Shown here: in pieces, positions 26,046 through 35,245 of the stretch
How the letters are laid out: each line of letters opens with the position of its first letter
How positions within the stretch are numbered: position 1 is the stretch's first letter
Assembly: GCF_019249245.1 (NCBI RefSeq)
Contig: NZ_JAESDK010000009.1
Span: 1 to 64,000 of the forward strand
Reading direction: 5' to 3'
DNA: 64,000 bases
DNA from: Alteromonas lipotrueiana
GTDB taxonomy: Bacteria > Pseudomonadota > Gammaproteobacteria > Enterobacterales > Alteromonadaceae
Made by a program: the position numbers and the translations under genes
Notes under the pieces: generated by a model
The model's input: only the letters and a program-made list of their open reading frames with translations
Databases searched by the model: none
Told to the model about the DNA's origin: nothing

Positions 26046-26521
26046 TATTTGTCTCCTTTTACTTGAGCCTGAAGATAATTTTCGAGTCCCATAGTATCAA
26101 TCTGATACTCCTGGGTTTCGAGCCAGTCCAGATGGTCTTCTTCGTATGTAAGTATGCCTTCAAGTAATTCGCGACTAACATAGTCTTGTTTTTCTTCAGC
26201 CAACGCGATGGCTTTTCTTAATAAGGGTAACTGCTCGGTTTGAAAGCGCGTATCGCACCCGATCATTTCTTGCGGTGCTTCACCAATATACAATTTTCCG
26301 AGCGCCTGAAGGTTTGGCAAGCCTTCTAAAAAAAGAATTCGTTCGATTAGGTCATCAGCCTGCTTCATATCCTTAATCGATTTTTTATAGTTTTTACTGT
26401 TCAGCTGTTCAAGACCCCAGTTCTTGAACATGCGAGCATGCAAAAAATACTGATTAATGGATGTAAGCTCGCTCGTCAGCACTTCGTTGAGCATGGCTAT
26501 AATTTTGCGGTCGCCTTGCAT
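26045..26521 (-). CDS. Bacterioferritin, heme-binding subunit with degraded ferroxidase site
   Basis: 158 residues, closer overall to E. coli Bfr ('NQYFLHARMFKNWGLEQLN'). The heme Met52 is kept ('DMKQAD'), but three of six ferroxidase ligands differ: E51 is Asp, H54 is Gln and E94 is Gln; E18, E127 and H130 remain. It should therefore bind heme for iron release and rely on the neighbouring subunit for oxidation. Upstream gene of the pair, with a Fur-like palindrome about 90 bp before its start. Confidence 0.92.
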   Translation of the reverse strand: MQGDRKIIAMLNEVLTSELTSINQYFLHARMFKNWGLEQLNSKNYKKSIKDMKQADDLIERILFLEGLPNLQALGKLYIGEAPQEMIGCDTRFQTEQLPLLRKAIALAEEKQDYVSRELLEGILTYEEDHLDWLETQEYQIDTMGLENYLQAQVKGDK

Positions 26522-26607
26522 GTGCAGATCCTCTCGATAAATGAGATGAAAAGTATAAGCGCTTCTGTCTTATTAGTCAAAAAAAGGCTTTAAAACAATA
26601 ACATACT

Positions 26608-26626
26608 AACGATAATGGTTATCACT
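26608..26626. promoter_or_regulatory. Fur-box-like palindrome upstream of the bacterioferritin pair
   Basis: AACGATAATGGTTATCACT matches the GATAATGATAATCATTATC Fur consensus well in its core (GATAAT-G-nTTATC). It sits 87 bp upstream of the first bacterioferritin ATG. Iron-responsive control is inferred. Confidence 0.5.
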
Positions 26627-26639
26627 TAAACCTTTGTTT

Positions 26640-28232
26640 TTATTTGTGAGGAATAATAACGTCCTGATTTGCATGAACATATGCAAGGCTCTCTTCAGCA
26701 AAGCCTAAACCGGCTTCGGTGAAAAAGTTAAATACCTTATCGACACCATGCTCCAGCAGCGCATTTACTTCATCTTCATAACGCGCTATGGCCGCCACTT
26801 TTCCGGTGTAGCCCGCAAATTTTAATTGACGGGTTATATTGATGGCATCTTCAATTGACGGTAAGGCCAGTAATACCAAACGCGCTTGAGAAATATTAAG
26901 ATTTTCCCACATATCGATATCTTCGCCATCACCGCAAATAACGTTTAGTCCCTTTTTTCGTAATCGAACCGTTTTGGGACGATCGGCATCCATTCCGATT
27001 ACATCGCTGCTTACCAGCTTGCTTAAAGAGCGATAAGCCCCCAGACCCACCCGGCCCATGCCAATAACCAGAAAATGCGCATTATCTAAACTCGGGTAAA
27101 TATCTTCAGATAAGCGTTTATCACGTTCAAACCGGGTAATGCTAGATTTAATCTTTACATATCGGCTATGGGAGTTTCGGTAAAGTAAACTGGTCACCAC
27201 AAACGAAATAGAAACGCTGAGAGCTAACACCACAAGCCAATGCTCATCTAATAACCCCAGCGACACGGCAAGCGCGCCGATAATTAACCCAAATTCACTG
27301 TAGTTTGAAAGCACCAGGCTGGTAAGGTAACTGGAACGGGCCCGAAGTTGTAACAGCGTAAATAACCCAAAGTACATAATGGCTTTTACCGGAAGCAGTA
27401 AACAAACGGCAAGGGATAATAACAGCATGTTCATATCGGGCAGTGCGGTCAGCCCTATGGATAAAAAGAAACCAATTAAGAACAGATCTTTAAACGCCAG
27501 CAAAGATTTAGACAACTCCACCGCTTTTGAGTGACGGGCAAGTAAAATGCCTACGATCAAGGCTCCTAAGTCGCCTTTGATATTCACCAGGTCAAACAGG
27601 TGGTAGCCGCCTAAAGCCAGGACAAACCCCGTAAGGGGTAATAATTCACCGTGCCCGGAACGGTCAATGACACGATTGATAAGAGGCAGAGCGGGAACAA
27701 GTGCAAACAGGCCAATGGCCCATAAAGAGGGAAGTTTACCGGTAACAGCAACCATAAATACCACAGCAAACACATCTTGCATGACCAATATACCAATGGC
27801 CAATCGACCATGGCGGGTTTTACTTTCACCGCTTTCCTCAAGAACTTTGATTACACACACCGTGCTTGAAAAACTCAGCGCGAATGCTATCAAAGCAGCT
27901 GTTTGCCAGTCTATAGCGCCGGTGGCCGTACCAAAGACAACACCTAAGGCCATAATTACCACGCCGGCTACCACCACCCACAACATGGTAGTGGCGATGC
28001 TACCCAGCCAGACTTCGCGCTTGCTTAAGTCTTTTACATTCAGCTTTAAGCCAATAGTGAATAGCATGATGGTAATGCCCAAATCTGCAATGTCCTGCAA
28101 ATTGTCCGTCATACTGTAACCCAGCGCGTTCAGTACAAAACCGGCTGCCAGGTAGCCCACCATGGGTGGAATGCCAGCAAGTTTAACAGAAAGACCACAG
28201 GCAAAAGCAAAGAGCAGAAAAATGTATTCCAT
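26640..28232 (-). CDS. CPA2 cation:proton antiporter (KefC/YbaL-like)
   Basis: 530 residues. The membrane domain (about 1-380) has about twelve helices with 'GYLAAGFVLNALG' near the start and the family's 'ALSFSSTVCVIKVLEE' block. A cytoplasmic RCK/TrkA-N domain (about 385-500) has a Rossmann motif, 'FLVIGMGRVGLGAYRSL'. It is likely a K+ or Na+/H+ antiporter gated by a nucleotide. It appears monocistronic; the upstream hydrolase is 54 bp away and could be linked. Confidence 0.9.
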   Translation of the reverse strand: MEYIFLLFAFACGLSVKLAGIPPMVGYLAAGFVLNALGYSMTDNLQDIADLGITIMLFTIGLKLNVKDLSKREVWLGSIATTMLWVVVAGVVIMALGVVFGTATGAIDWQTAALIAFALSFSSTVCVIKVLEESGESKTRHGRLAIGILVMQDVFAVVFMVAVTGKLPSLWAIGLFALVPALPLINRVIDRSGHGELLPLTGFVLALGGYHLFDLVNIKGDLGALIVGILLARHSKAVELSKSLLAFKDLFLIGFFLSIGLTALPDMNMLLLSLAVCLLLPVKAIMYFGLFTLLQLRARSSYLTSLVLSNYSEFGLIIGALAVSLGLLDEHWLVVLALSVSISFVVTSLLYRNSHSRYVKIKSSITRFERDKRLSEDIYPSLDNAHFLVIGMGRVGLGAYRSLSKLVSSDVIGMDADRPKTVRLRKKGLNVICGDGEDIDMWENLNISQARLVLLALPSIEDAINITRQLKFAGYTGKVAAIARYEDEVNALLEHGVDKVFNFFTEAGLGFAEESLAYVHANQDVIIPHK

Positions 28233-28286
28233 TTGGCAGGTAACGTCCGGTAAGAAAATTAAAAAACTACATTATTGTAATAAACA

Positions 28287-29246
28287 TCAGGCGGCATTTT
28301 TTGCGCGAAGCCGATGTGAAAAATGCTGTATACGCTGATAGGTTCGGCCCGGTGCTTCGAGCATGGGCATGTGGCCTACATCCTGAAAAACCTCATAATC
28401 ACAAGATAAGCACGCTAACCAGTTGTCTAACGCCGAGGCGTCTAAAATAGCATCTTTTGCGCCCCAGATGATAAGAGTGGGAACCTGAGTTTTGCCAAGC
28501 TCTGTCTTATTCATATAGCCTGCTTCCGCAAAATCGGCGAAAACCCGCTGATAATCTTTAACGCGACGTATATGTTCGTCAGCCAGCACATCTTTTACCA
28601 CTTTTGGGATGTAAGGACGAGAAGTCATTGTCATGGCAAAGAAACGATAATAGGCACGTCGGCGCGTGATAAAAAAAGGATTCTGGCCTTTATCTAATAA
28701 TGTATCCAACCGACTCTTTTTAACAGAAGGCAGCCCGGCTGGACACAGCAGAATCTGCGCGTGAACCGCGGAAGGTTTGTAACGTGACATCCACGCGCTG
28801 ATGTATCCGCCCATTGAATTGCCAATCAATGTTGCTTTTTGATAGCCCAAACGCCAGATTAAGGCATTTAATATGACTGACTGAGCCTCGATGGTGTATT
28901 TCCACTGGTCTGAAAAACCGGTATGTCCATGGCCCGGCAGGTCTGGAATTACCAGGTGATAGTCGTCTTTGTACAAGGCGGCCAATGACAGCCAAACTGA
29001 GCTGTCGGCGGTAAAGCCATGTATCATCATCAACAACGGTTTGTCTTTATTCCGGGCGCCTTCAGTTTCTAACACACTTAAGCTGATACCGTTTATCGAA
29101 TAGCGCCGGCGTACCAGGTTTGCTTGTTTATAGGCTTTTTGCTGATACGCGTTAAGCAGCAACCGCCCTAATCGTGGGTAGGTATACCAATAAACAACAA
29201 CTAACAGTATGACAAAGACAAGCCAAATCCACATATGAGTTTGCAA
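28287..29246 (-). CDS. Alpha/beta hydrolase with N-terminal membrane anchor
   Basis: 319 residues. A hydrophobic anchor (about 4-24) precedes an alpha/beta-hydrolase fold: 'MIHGFTADSSVWLSLA' (oxyanion region), nucleophile elbow 'LIGNSMGGYISAW' (Ser in GxSxG), acid in 'IWGAKDAIL' and catalytic His in 'QDVGHMPMLEAP'. The substrate is unknown; lipase or esterase activity is typical. A second ATG five codons in could be the start. Confidence 0.85.
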   Translation of the reverse strand: MQTHMWIWLVFVILLVVVYWYTYPRLGRLLLNAYQQKAYKQANLVRRRYSINGISLSVLETEGARNKDKPLLMMIHGFTADSSVWLSLAALYKDDYHLVIPDLPGHGHTGFSDQWKYTIEAQSVILNALIWRLGYQKATLIGNSMGGYISAWMSRYKPSAVHAQILLCPAGLPSVKKSRLDTLLDKGQNPFFITRRRAYYRFFAMTMTSRPYIPKVVKDVLADEHIRRVKDYQRVFADFAEAGYMNKTELGKTQVPTLIIWGAKDAILDASALDNWLACLSCDYEVFQDVGHMPMLEAPGRTYQRIQHFSHRLRAKNAA

Positions 29247-29507
29247 ACTCCAAGAAAGGTGCGGTAATCGCGCAAAAAGAAAAACTGACCCACTTAAAAA
29301 ACTGATTTACATCGAAAACCGTGGTCAACAAAGCGTGTAAAGGCTTTTTACCATATGGTCTGTAGTGATGAAAGGCACAGTCGGGGAATTAATACAATTT
29401 ACGTAGAAGATACAATTAAGAATCAGTAATAAAAGGTTAATTCGGTGTCATATATGATCCTGGGCTTATATCAGTTCATACCGATTGAACAAAAATAAGG
29501 AGTTTGC

Positions 29508-31142
29508 ATGCGAAGAACAATGTTAACCGTTGTTACCGCGGTACTAATACTTAATATTGTGATTGGTCTGATATGGCCCCCGGCGCTCTGGCTGCTGATA
29601 ATAACGCTGACTACCACCATTGTTACCTGGCGTGACGCTATTCAGTTACAGCATTCTATATTGAGAAACTATCCTGTGATAGGTCGCATGCGTTGGGTCA
29701 TTGAAAGCACTCGTCCTTATATTCAGCAATATATTCTTGAAAAAGACACTGAAGGACGTCCGGTAAATCGGATGTTCCGCTCTATTGTGTATCAGCGGGC
29801 AAAAAAATCTTTGGACACCCACCCTTATGGTACACAAATGGATACGTACGCCAGTGGTTATGAATGGATAGGACATTCGTTATCCGCGATGAATCGTGAA
29901 GAAATGGACAAGGACCCCAGAATTATAATAGGAGGGCCCGATTGTAAACAGTCTTACTCGGCTAGCTTGTTGAATGTTTCAGCCATGAGCTTTGGCAGTT
30001 TAAGTGCAAATGCAGTTGAGGCGCTGAACAAAGGCGCAGCCAAAGGGCAATTTGCGCAAAATACGGGGGAGGGCGGCTTAACACCGTATCACCTGAAGCA
30101 TGGTGGGGATATTATCTGGCAAATTGGTACCGGTTATTTTGGATGCCGAAACAAAGATGGTTCATTTAATGAATTGGCTTTTGAAGAAAAAGCCGGTCAT
30201 GACAATGTTAAGATGATAGAGATAAAATTGTCTCAGGGCGCCAAACCTGGTCATGGAGGAATTTTACCCGCACATAAAAACACCGCCGAAATTGCCAAAG
30301 TAAGAGGGGTTGAACAAGGCACTACGGTTGAGTCGCCGCCCCGACATACCGCATTTTCTACCCCTAAAGAAATGATGAGTTTTATTACCAGGTTACGCGA
30401 TCTGTCTGGGGGCAAACCAATTGGGATTAAATTAGCATTGGGCCGAAAAAGCGAGTTTATTGCCGTGTGTAAAGCGATGCTCGAAACCGGTATAAAGCCT
30501 GACTTCATAACTGTTGATGGAGGTGAGGGAGGTACTGGCGCTGCGCCGTTAGAATACTCAAATTCTGTTGGTTTTCCATTACGTGAAGCGCTGGCATTTG
30601 TCGATGATGTATTAACGGGTTTTGGTTTTCGCGAAGATATTAAAGTTATTGCTGCAGGTAAAATTTTTACCGCGTTTCATATGGTGCAAAATTTAAGCCT
30701 TGGGGCTGACCTGTGTAACAGCGCCCGGGGCATGATGCTGGCGCTGGGTTGCGTACAGTCTTTATCATGTAACACCAACACGTGCCCCACGGGAGTCGCT
30801 ACGCAGGATCCTAAACTTAGTAAAGGGCTAGATCCTACGGACAAAGGGGAGCGGGTACGTAACTATCATCATAAAACCGTGGAGTCGCTAATGGATATTT
30901 TGTCTTCCACCGGACACAGTTCGCCCGATCGCTTAAACCGGACGCATATATTCAGGCGAGTAAATCAAAGTGAAGTTAAGCGTTATGATGAGATTTTTCC
31001 GTTGGTTAAACGTGCAAGTTTGTTAGAAGATGACTTGCCTGAATCCTTAAGATTGCATTTTATGGAAGCCAGTGCTGATAGCTTTATGCCTTCAAGTCAC
31101 TTAGCTGATATTGAAAAAGAAACAAAAAATGTAGATGAATAA
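29508..31142 (+). CDS. FMN-binding glutamate synthase family protein
   Basis: 544 residues behind a strong AAGGAG. Two N-terminal hydrophobic segments (about 5-45) anchor a soluble domain that matches the FMN/Fe-S core of glutamate synthase: 'SAMSFGSLSANAVEALNKGA', 'NTGEGGLTPYHLKHGGDIIWQIG', 'SQGAKPGHGGILP', 'VDGGEGGTGAAPLEY'. The cysteines 'CNTNTCPTGVATQD' supply Fe-S ligands. The glutaminase domain of GltB is absent, so the reaction is not known; the stand-alone YerD-like class is widespread. Confidence 0.9.
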   Translation: MRRTMLTVVTAVLILNIVIGLIWPPALWLLIITLTTTIVTWRDAIQLQHSILRNYPVIGRMRWVIESTRPYIQQYILEKDTEGRPVNRMFRSIVYQRAKKSLDTHPYGTQMDTYASGYEWIGHSLSAMNREEMDKDPRIIIGGPDCKQSYSASLLNVSAMSFGSLSANAVEALNKGAAKGQFAQNTGEGGLTPYHLKHGGDIIWQIGTGYFGCRNKDGSFNELAFEEKAGHDNVKMIEIKLSQGAKPGHGGILPAHKNTAEIAKVRGVEQGTTVESPPRHTAFSTPKEMMSFITRLRDLSGGKPIGIKLALGRKSEFIAVCKAMLETGIKPDFITVDGGEGGTGAAPLEYSNSVGFPLREALAFVDDVLTGFGFREDIKVIAAGKIFTAFHMVQNLSLGADLCNSARGMMLALGCVQSLSCNTNTCPTGVATQDPKLSKGLDPTDKGERVRNYHHKTVESLMDILSSTGHSSPDRLNRTHIFRRVNQSEVKRYDEIFPLVKRASLLEDDLPESLRLHFMEASADSFMPSSHLADIEKETKNVDE

Positions 31143-31307
31143 ATGCGTTAAGTATTATAAAAGCTGGCGCTTTGTCACAAACTATTGCATTATTTAAACA
31201 TAATAATAAAAAGAAGACCGGCAGTAACCAAAGATATGTATTTGGTCAGCACGCGTTGTAACTCTTATCAAAGTTGAAACGTGTGTGTCGGTGGTAATAG
31301 GTATTGT

Positions 31308-31673
31308 ATGTTTAAAACCAAGACCGCGGGCTTTTCCCGTTTGTATTATGCTTCAAAGTATTCCATCAATGGGCTGAAACTGGCTTTTATTAGCGAACCT
31401 GCTATCAGACAAGAACTTGCGGCAATAGCTTTACTTTTGCCGTTGGCGTGTTATCTGGATGTTTCATTAAGTGAAAAGTTGCTTATGATCATGAGCCTTT
31501 TTATTGTCATTATTGCTGAGCTTCTTAATTCTTCCATAGAAGCATTAGCAGACAGAGTAAGCGATGAGGTACATATTCTGATTGGCAAAGCAAAAGATAT
31601 AGGGTCTGCTGCTGTGTTTGTGAGTTTGCTGCTGGTGGCAATAGTTTGGGGCTCAGTTTTACTTAAAATTTGA
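31308..31673 (+). CDS. dgkA: Diacylglycerol kinase
   Basis: 121 residues from ATG 31308 (MFKTKTAGFSRLYYASKYS). Three membrane helices and the active-site region 'ELLNSSIEALADRVSDEVH...GKAKDIGSAAVF' match prokaryotic DgkA. It phosphorylates diacylglycerol to phosphatidic acid in the inner membrane. A longer frame starting at 31281 lacks a ribosome site. Confidence 0.93.
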   Translation: MFKTKTAGFSRLYYASKYSINGLKLAFISEPAIRQELAAIALLLPLACYLDVSLSEKLLMIMSLFIVIIAELLNSSIEALADRVSDEVHILIGKAKDIGSAAVFVSLLLVAIVWGSVLLKI

Positions 31674-31679
31674 AAGCCA

Positions 31680-31703
31680 CCAAGACGATAGGCATCGTCT
31701 TGG
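31680..31703. other. Hairpin between convergent genes (possible terminator)
   Basis: CCAAGACGAT, loop AGGC, ATCGTCTTGG: a perfect 10-bp stem just after dgkA. No T-run follows on the plus strand; on the minus strand a T-rich stretch follows about ten bases later. It may end both convergent transcripts or block exonucleases. Confidence 0.5.
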
Positions 31704-31730
31704 CTTGGTAATAAAGGCTTAAATGATAAG

Positions 31731-32087
31731 TTAAAACGACGCCACTTTTTGCCCTTCAGGCAATTTAGCATTCAGCATGTCGGTGACGGTACTTTCGATT
31801 AGCTTCAGGTGCGAACTGTGAACGCGTTTTTCAACGGGTTCGTCAAAACTGACGTTACTAAACACAACATCTTCGCCACTTGAAGTAACTTTTACCGTAA
31901 GGTGGTCGTCCGTCCCAGCAACCGGAACCCGAATACACAATGGCTCGTTGTGTGTTTCAACGTATTTTATTGCTTCCTGGGCACTTGAAAATGGTCCTTT
32001 TTTCTCTGGATGAACCTTCCAGTGGGCAGACTGTTCTAACACCCCGATTAGTGTTTTAGCGTGATGCTCATCAATCTCGTATGACAT
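31731..32087 (-). CDS. Conserved hypothetical protein, 118 aa
   Basis: 118 residues from ATG 32087, with AAGGA upstream. A soluble, mixed alpha/beta protein: 'HHAKTLIGVLEQSAHWKVHPE', 'EAIKYVETHNEPLCIRVPV', then beta-rich 'LTVKVTSSGEDVVFSNV'. No signal peptide, membrane segment or catalytic motif is visible and the family is not recognised. Convergent with dgkA. Confidence 0.65.
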   Translation of the reverse strand: MSYEIDEHHAKTLIGVLEQSAHWKVHPEKKGPFSSAQEAIKYVETHNEPLCIRVPVAGTDDHLTVKVTSSGEDVVFSNVSFDEPVEKRVHSSHLKLIESTVTDMLNAKLPEGQKVASF

Positions 32088-32204
32088 CAATATTATTCCT
32101 TATCTTATACAATTAAAGTGGGTACGCTGAGACCAGAAAAACAGATTTAAAGCACATAATGCTTGTGTATAAGTGCCAGCGTATGTCATGTGGTAAGCTT
32201 AAAT

Positions 32205-33470
32205 CTATAACTTGAACAAACGCTTGTCGTTCGTCATTACTTCACCCTGCTTGATAACAAAATCTCCTTTATAGGTGTTGTCTTCCAATGTCAGAACTTC
32301 CTGTTTAATTTGTTCTGCTAACACCAGGCTTATCAGCGGGCTTGATTCGGCTAACTCTTTTGCGATAGATATCTCTGCAACACCATTAATTTTTTGACCT
32401 ATCTCGCCTTTGTCATAGTCAGCCGCTTTATGCCTGGCCAGTTTTAAATCGCCGGTTATAGATATAGGTTCGTCGTTAAAGTGAAATCCAAATTTTTCAA
32501 TAGTGATATTGTGTTCACGCTGCCCGAAGATATTAATAGCGGAATCAAAAGCTTTACCCTGAGACTGCGAGTCCATAGTACGCAATGCACTTAACAATTC
32601 AGGGCTAAGCTGATCAATACTGATGTCAGCTTCAACATTGCTGATCACATCTTTGGTGGTGCCGGTACTTATGTTATCAATATGAAATTCGTACTCTAAT
32701 TCATATAATGCATCTTCTTCGCGTTCCATTTCAGTCGAGACCATTATTTTATCTATAAGTATCTCACTGGGTAACATTGCAGAGGCGTTACTTACAATTT
32801 TTATATCAGTTAAATCGATGGTCGACTCACCTGTAAAAAAATTTTTGTCTTCAAGTTCAGCTTCAGCAGTATACTGGAACCGGCCAAGGGATATATCAGT
32901 GCCGGTAGAGCTACCGGTCAGTGTCATGCCTTTCCAATTGGCCTCAATTTCGTACTCAGACATCTCTAAATTAGTTTCGCTGTATATGGATGTAGGAGCA
33001 AGGACCAGTTTTCCGTCAAAATCGTCTATCACGGTTTCTTCAGTGGTCAGAAAGCTTTCAACACTATTGAATAAGACATTAGCAGACCAGCCGGCTTTGT
33101 ACTCAACAGGGTAAGTTTTGGCCATATTGATTGCGGCAGAACTTAGCGGCTCAAGAGCAGTGTCGCAGGTGATATAAAAAGGCAAAAGGGTACAATTGTT
33201 AAGCGCATTAAAGGTTAAATCACCGTTTAGATTTAACAGCTGCAAGCGTGTGTCGTCGGCACTGATATTTATCTCAAAAACATCGCTGGCGCTAAATATG
33301 TCTCGCTCTGCAGGCTGGTGGGCTAATGAAACAGATTTTCCACGAAGTTGTTCTTTCAGCTGCTTGACCTGAGCATCAATACTCTCCTCATACGCAGCTT
33401 TGGTATAGAACTGGCCCGCAACAATAATAACCACTAAACCAATCCCACCCACGATTGCTTTGTTTTTCAT
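32205..33470 (-). CDS. DUF945 (YdgA-like) protein
   Basis: 421 residues: a short positive N terminus, an uncleaved-looking signal/anchor ('AIVGGIGLVVIIVAGQFYTK') and a long periplasmic, beta-rich region. The family pattern is visible in 'VEYKAGWSANVLF' and the closing 'YKGDFVIKQGEVMTNDKRLF'. YdgA-like proteins have no known enzymatic function and resemble envelope AsmA-type domains. Two cysteines ('NCTLLPFYITCDT') could form a disulfide. Confidence 0.75.
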   Translation of the reverse strand: MKNKAIVGGIGLVVIIVAGQFYTKAAYEESIDAQVKQLKEQLRGKSVSLAHQPAERDIFSASDVFEINISADDTRLQLLNLNGDLTFNALNNCTLLPFYITCDTALEPLSSAAINMAKTYPVEYKAGWSANVLFNSVESFLTTEETVIDDFDGKLVLAPTSIYSETNLEMSEYEIEANWKGMTLTGSSTGTDISLGRFQYTAEAELEDKNFFTGESTIDLTDIKIVSNASAMLPSEILIDKIMVSTEMEREEDALYELEYEFHIDNISTGTTKDVISNVEADISIDQLSPELLSALRTMDSQSQGKAFDSAINIFGQREHNITIEKFGFHFNDEPISITGDLKLARHKAADYDKGEIGQKINGVAEISIAKELAESSPLISLVLAEQIKQEVLTLEDNTYKGDFVIKQGEVMTNDKRLFKL

Positions 33471-33542
33471 AATATTCCTTTCATCAATAAATCCAGTGAA
33501 TCAATACTATTACTATACGAAGAGTGAGCACGACAGATCCAA

Positions 33543-35141
33543 TTAAGAGCAACGATGCGATTGCATGGTCAGTGTTGGGGACTGTGCGTGTCCACATAAC
33601 AACGCCTTGGCAATGGTTGTTGATAAATAATCATTAACTTCTAATCCTGGCAATGTCATTAGGGTTGTGCTGATTAGTGAGGGGGCACCGATAAAAATAG
33701 GTGATGGTTCGTGGGTCCCGATTGCTTGAAAATCCTGGTTTACGCGTAAATCGAGACTATCAGGCGTTGCCCTGGATTTATGCGTTAAAAATCCTGCCCG
33801 TAAAAGAGGCTGAAGCATAGTACAGCAACTTTCAAGGCTATCACCGCTGGTGCAATCTACATATAACGTGCCTTTTGTACAACTTACAGAAGTGCTAAGT
33901 ATTTTAAATTCTGTTTTCGGAATATCGCGCTGCTGCAATGACAAACATCCGGCTTGCAATAGGGCATGTATTTTCGCTGCGCTTTGCGATGGTAAAGCGG
34001 CATTAGCTTTTGCAATGAAAGGCTTTAATACTTGTTGGTAACAGTCTAAATCGTGCTTGTTCAGCAAATGAGAATAACGATGTAAAACATTACCAAAGCA
34101 TTCTAATACGCCTTGCCAGTTTTCAGTAGATTCGCGGTTCACTGAGTAACTAAGAACTTCGACTTTTAGTAATGTTTCAACATTTAGTTTTTGACGGTTA
34201 GATAATAGGTATTCCACTACTTCTTCAATATTCTTGAACCTGACCTGCTGATAAACCGCCGGCGCATTATGTGCTAAAAATTCAATAAACCCCGTATCAA
34301 AAAGAGTTTGAAGACAAATCGTATTGTCTTTACTAAGCTTTTCTTCAAACGCCTGAGCAATGTCGCTTTGTAAATCTAACGAAGCAAACCAGGGCCCAGG
34401 AAAGCGACCTGAGGTAGAAAACATTGTAATGTGCAATGGGGTTCGGGACTCGTAGTGCAGGCCGTAGCAGTTTTCGATGAAATAGCCATGTTTTTGCGCT
34501 ACCGCTAATGCGCAATCTATCGCCGTTAACGAAGCTCCGCGTATTATTACCTGAGAGCATTTACGATCTAATATGCGCTGTAAGGGATAGGGTGTTTTGA
34601 AATAATGCGCAAATGGAGGGTGGTTGCCCTCACTTTGGCTTCTATCTATGGTGCCATGCCCGGTATTTATCACAATCTGACTAAAAGCACCCAGGGGCCG
34701 GCTGTGGTGATACACCAAAAATTGTTTATCTCCGGCTGGTTCAATTCGGGTAATTTCGCATCGGGTTATAAGAGTGACATAGGGCTGTAAAATACGTAAA
34801 TAGTAGTGAAACGCATCTTCAAAATATTGTCCTAACAGGTACCTCGGTACAATATTTTGCGTGTTTTTATCTCGGGTAATATAATTTTTTTCGCACCAAC
34901 GGCAGAAAGATATGTGCAGTTCAGGCACCTCGTCTTCGCTCAAATTCGATAGCATTTTATACTGACTGGAATAACTGCTGTATGGGGTACCACGTCCAAT
35001 GACATCAGAGCTTTCAAAAATAGTGACGGTGCCATTTAGCTTGGTGCGCTGACGGGCCAGGGCGGCAAGTAGATACACGGTTGCCGGGCCTGCACCAACA
35101 ATAGCAACATTTAGCGGTATGTTTGAAGATTCAGGGCTCAT
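33543..35141 (-). CDS. FAD/NAD(P)-binding oxidoreductase-like protein
   Basis: 532 residues. The dinucleotide-binding motif 'NVAIVGAGPATVYLLAALAR' is at residues 11-30, with 'TIFESSDVIGRGTPYS' as the second strand and acidic cap, typical of the NAD_binding_9/YdhS-like class. 'VIINTGHGT' and 'IIRGASLTAIDCALAV' are further Rossmann blocks. No substrate is suggested by sequence; relatives include L-ornithine N-monooxygenase-like folds. Cytoplasmic. Stands alone before the IS30 copy. Confidence 0.8.
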   Translation of the reverse strand: MSPESSNIPLNVAIVGAGPATVYLLAALARQRTKLNGTVTIFESSDVIGRGTPYSSYSSQYKMLSNLSEDEVPELHISFCRWCEKNYITRDKNTQNIVPRYLLGQYFEDAFHYYLRILQPYVTLITRCEITRIEPAGDKQFLVYHHSRPLGAFSQIVINTGHGTIDRSQSEGNHPPFAHYFKTPYPLQRILDRKCSQVIIRGASLTAIDCALAVAQKHGYFIENCYGLHYESRTPLHITMFSTSGRFPGPWFASLDLQSDIAQAFEEKLSKDNTICLQTLFDTGFIEFLAHNAPAVYQQVRFKNIEEVVEYLLSNRQKLNVETLLKVEVLSYSVNRESTENWQGVLECFGNVLHRYSHLLNKHDLDCYQQVLKPFIAKANAALPSQSAAKIHALLQAGCLSLQQRDIPKTEFKILSTSVSCTKGTLYVDCTSGDSLESCCTMLQPLLRAGFLTHKSRATPDSLDLRVNQDFQAIGTHEPSPIFIGAPSLISTTLMTLPGLEVNDYLSTTIAKALLCGHAQSPTLTMQSHRCS

Positions 35142-35245
35142 AGAGTACGTTTTTAGTCACAATAGAATGAGTACACCTGTATATTGATACTGGGATCATC
35201 AAAAGTAGCGAAGGTTGGAATTACCCACCCGCGGATTCAACCCCG

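Noticed and set aside
31193-31215. Possible second dif-like sequence (ATTTAAACATAATAAT)
   Set aside because: It has an extra base in the XerD-like arm and no XerC arm or proper centre.
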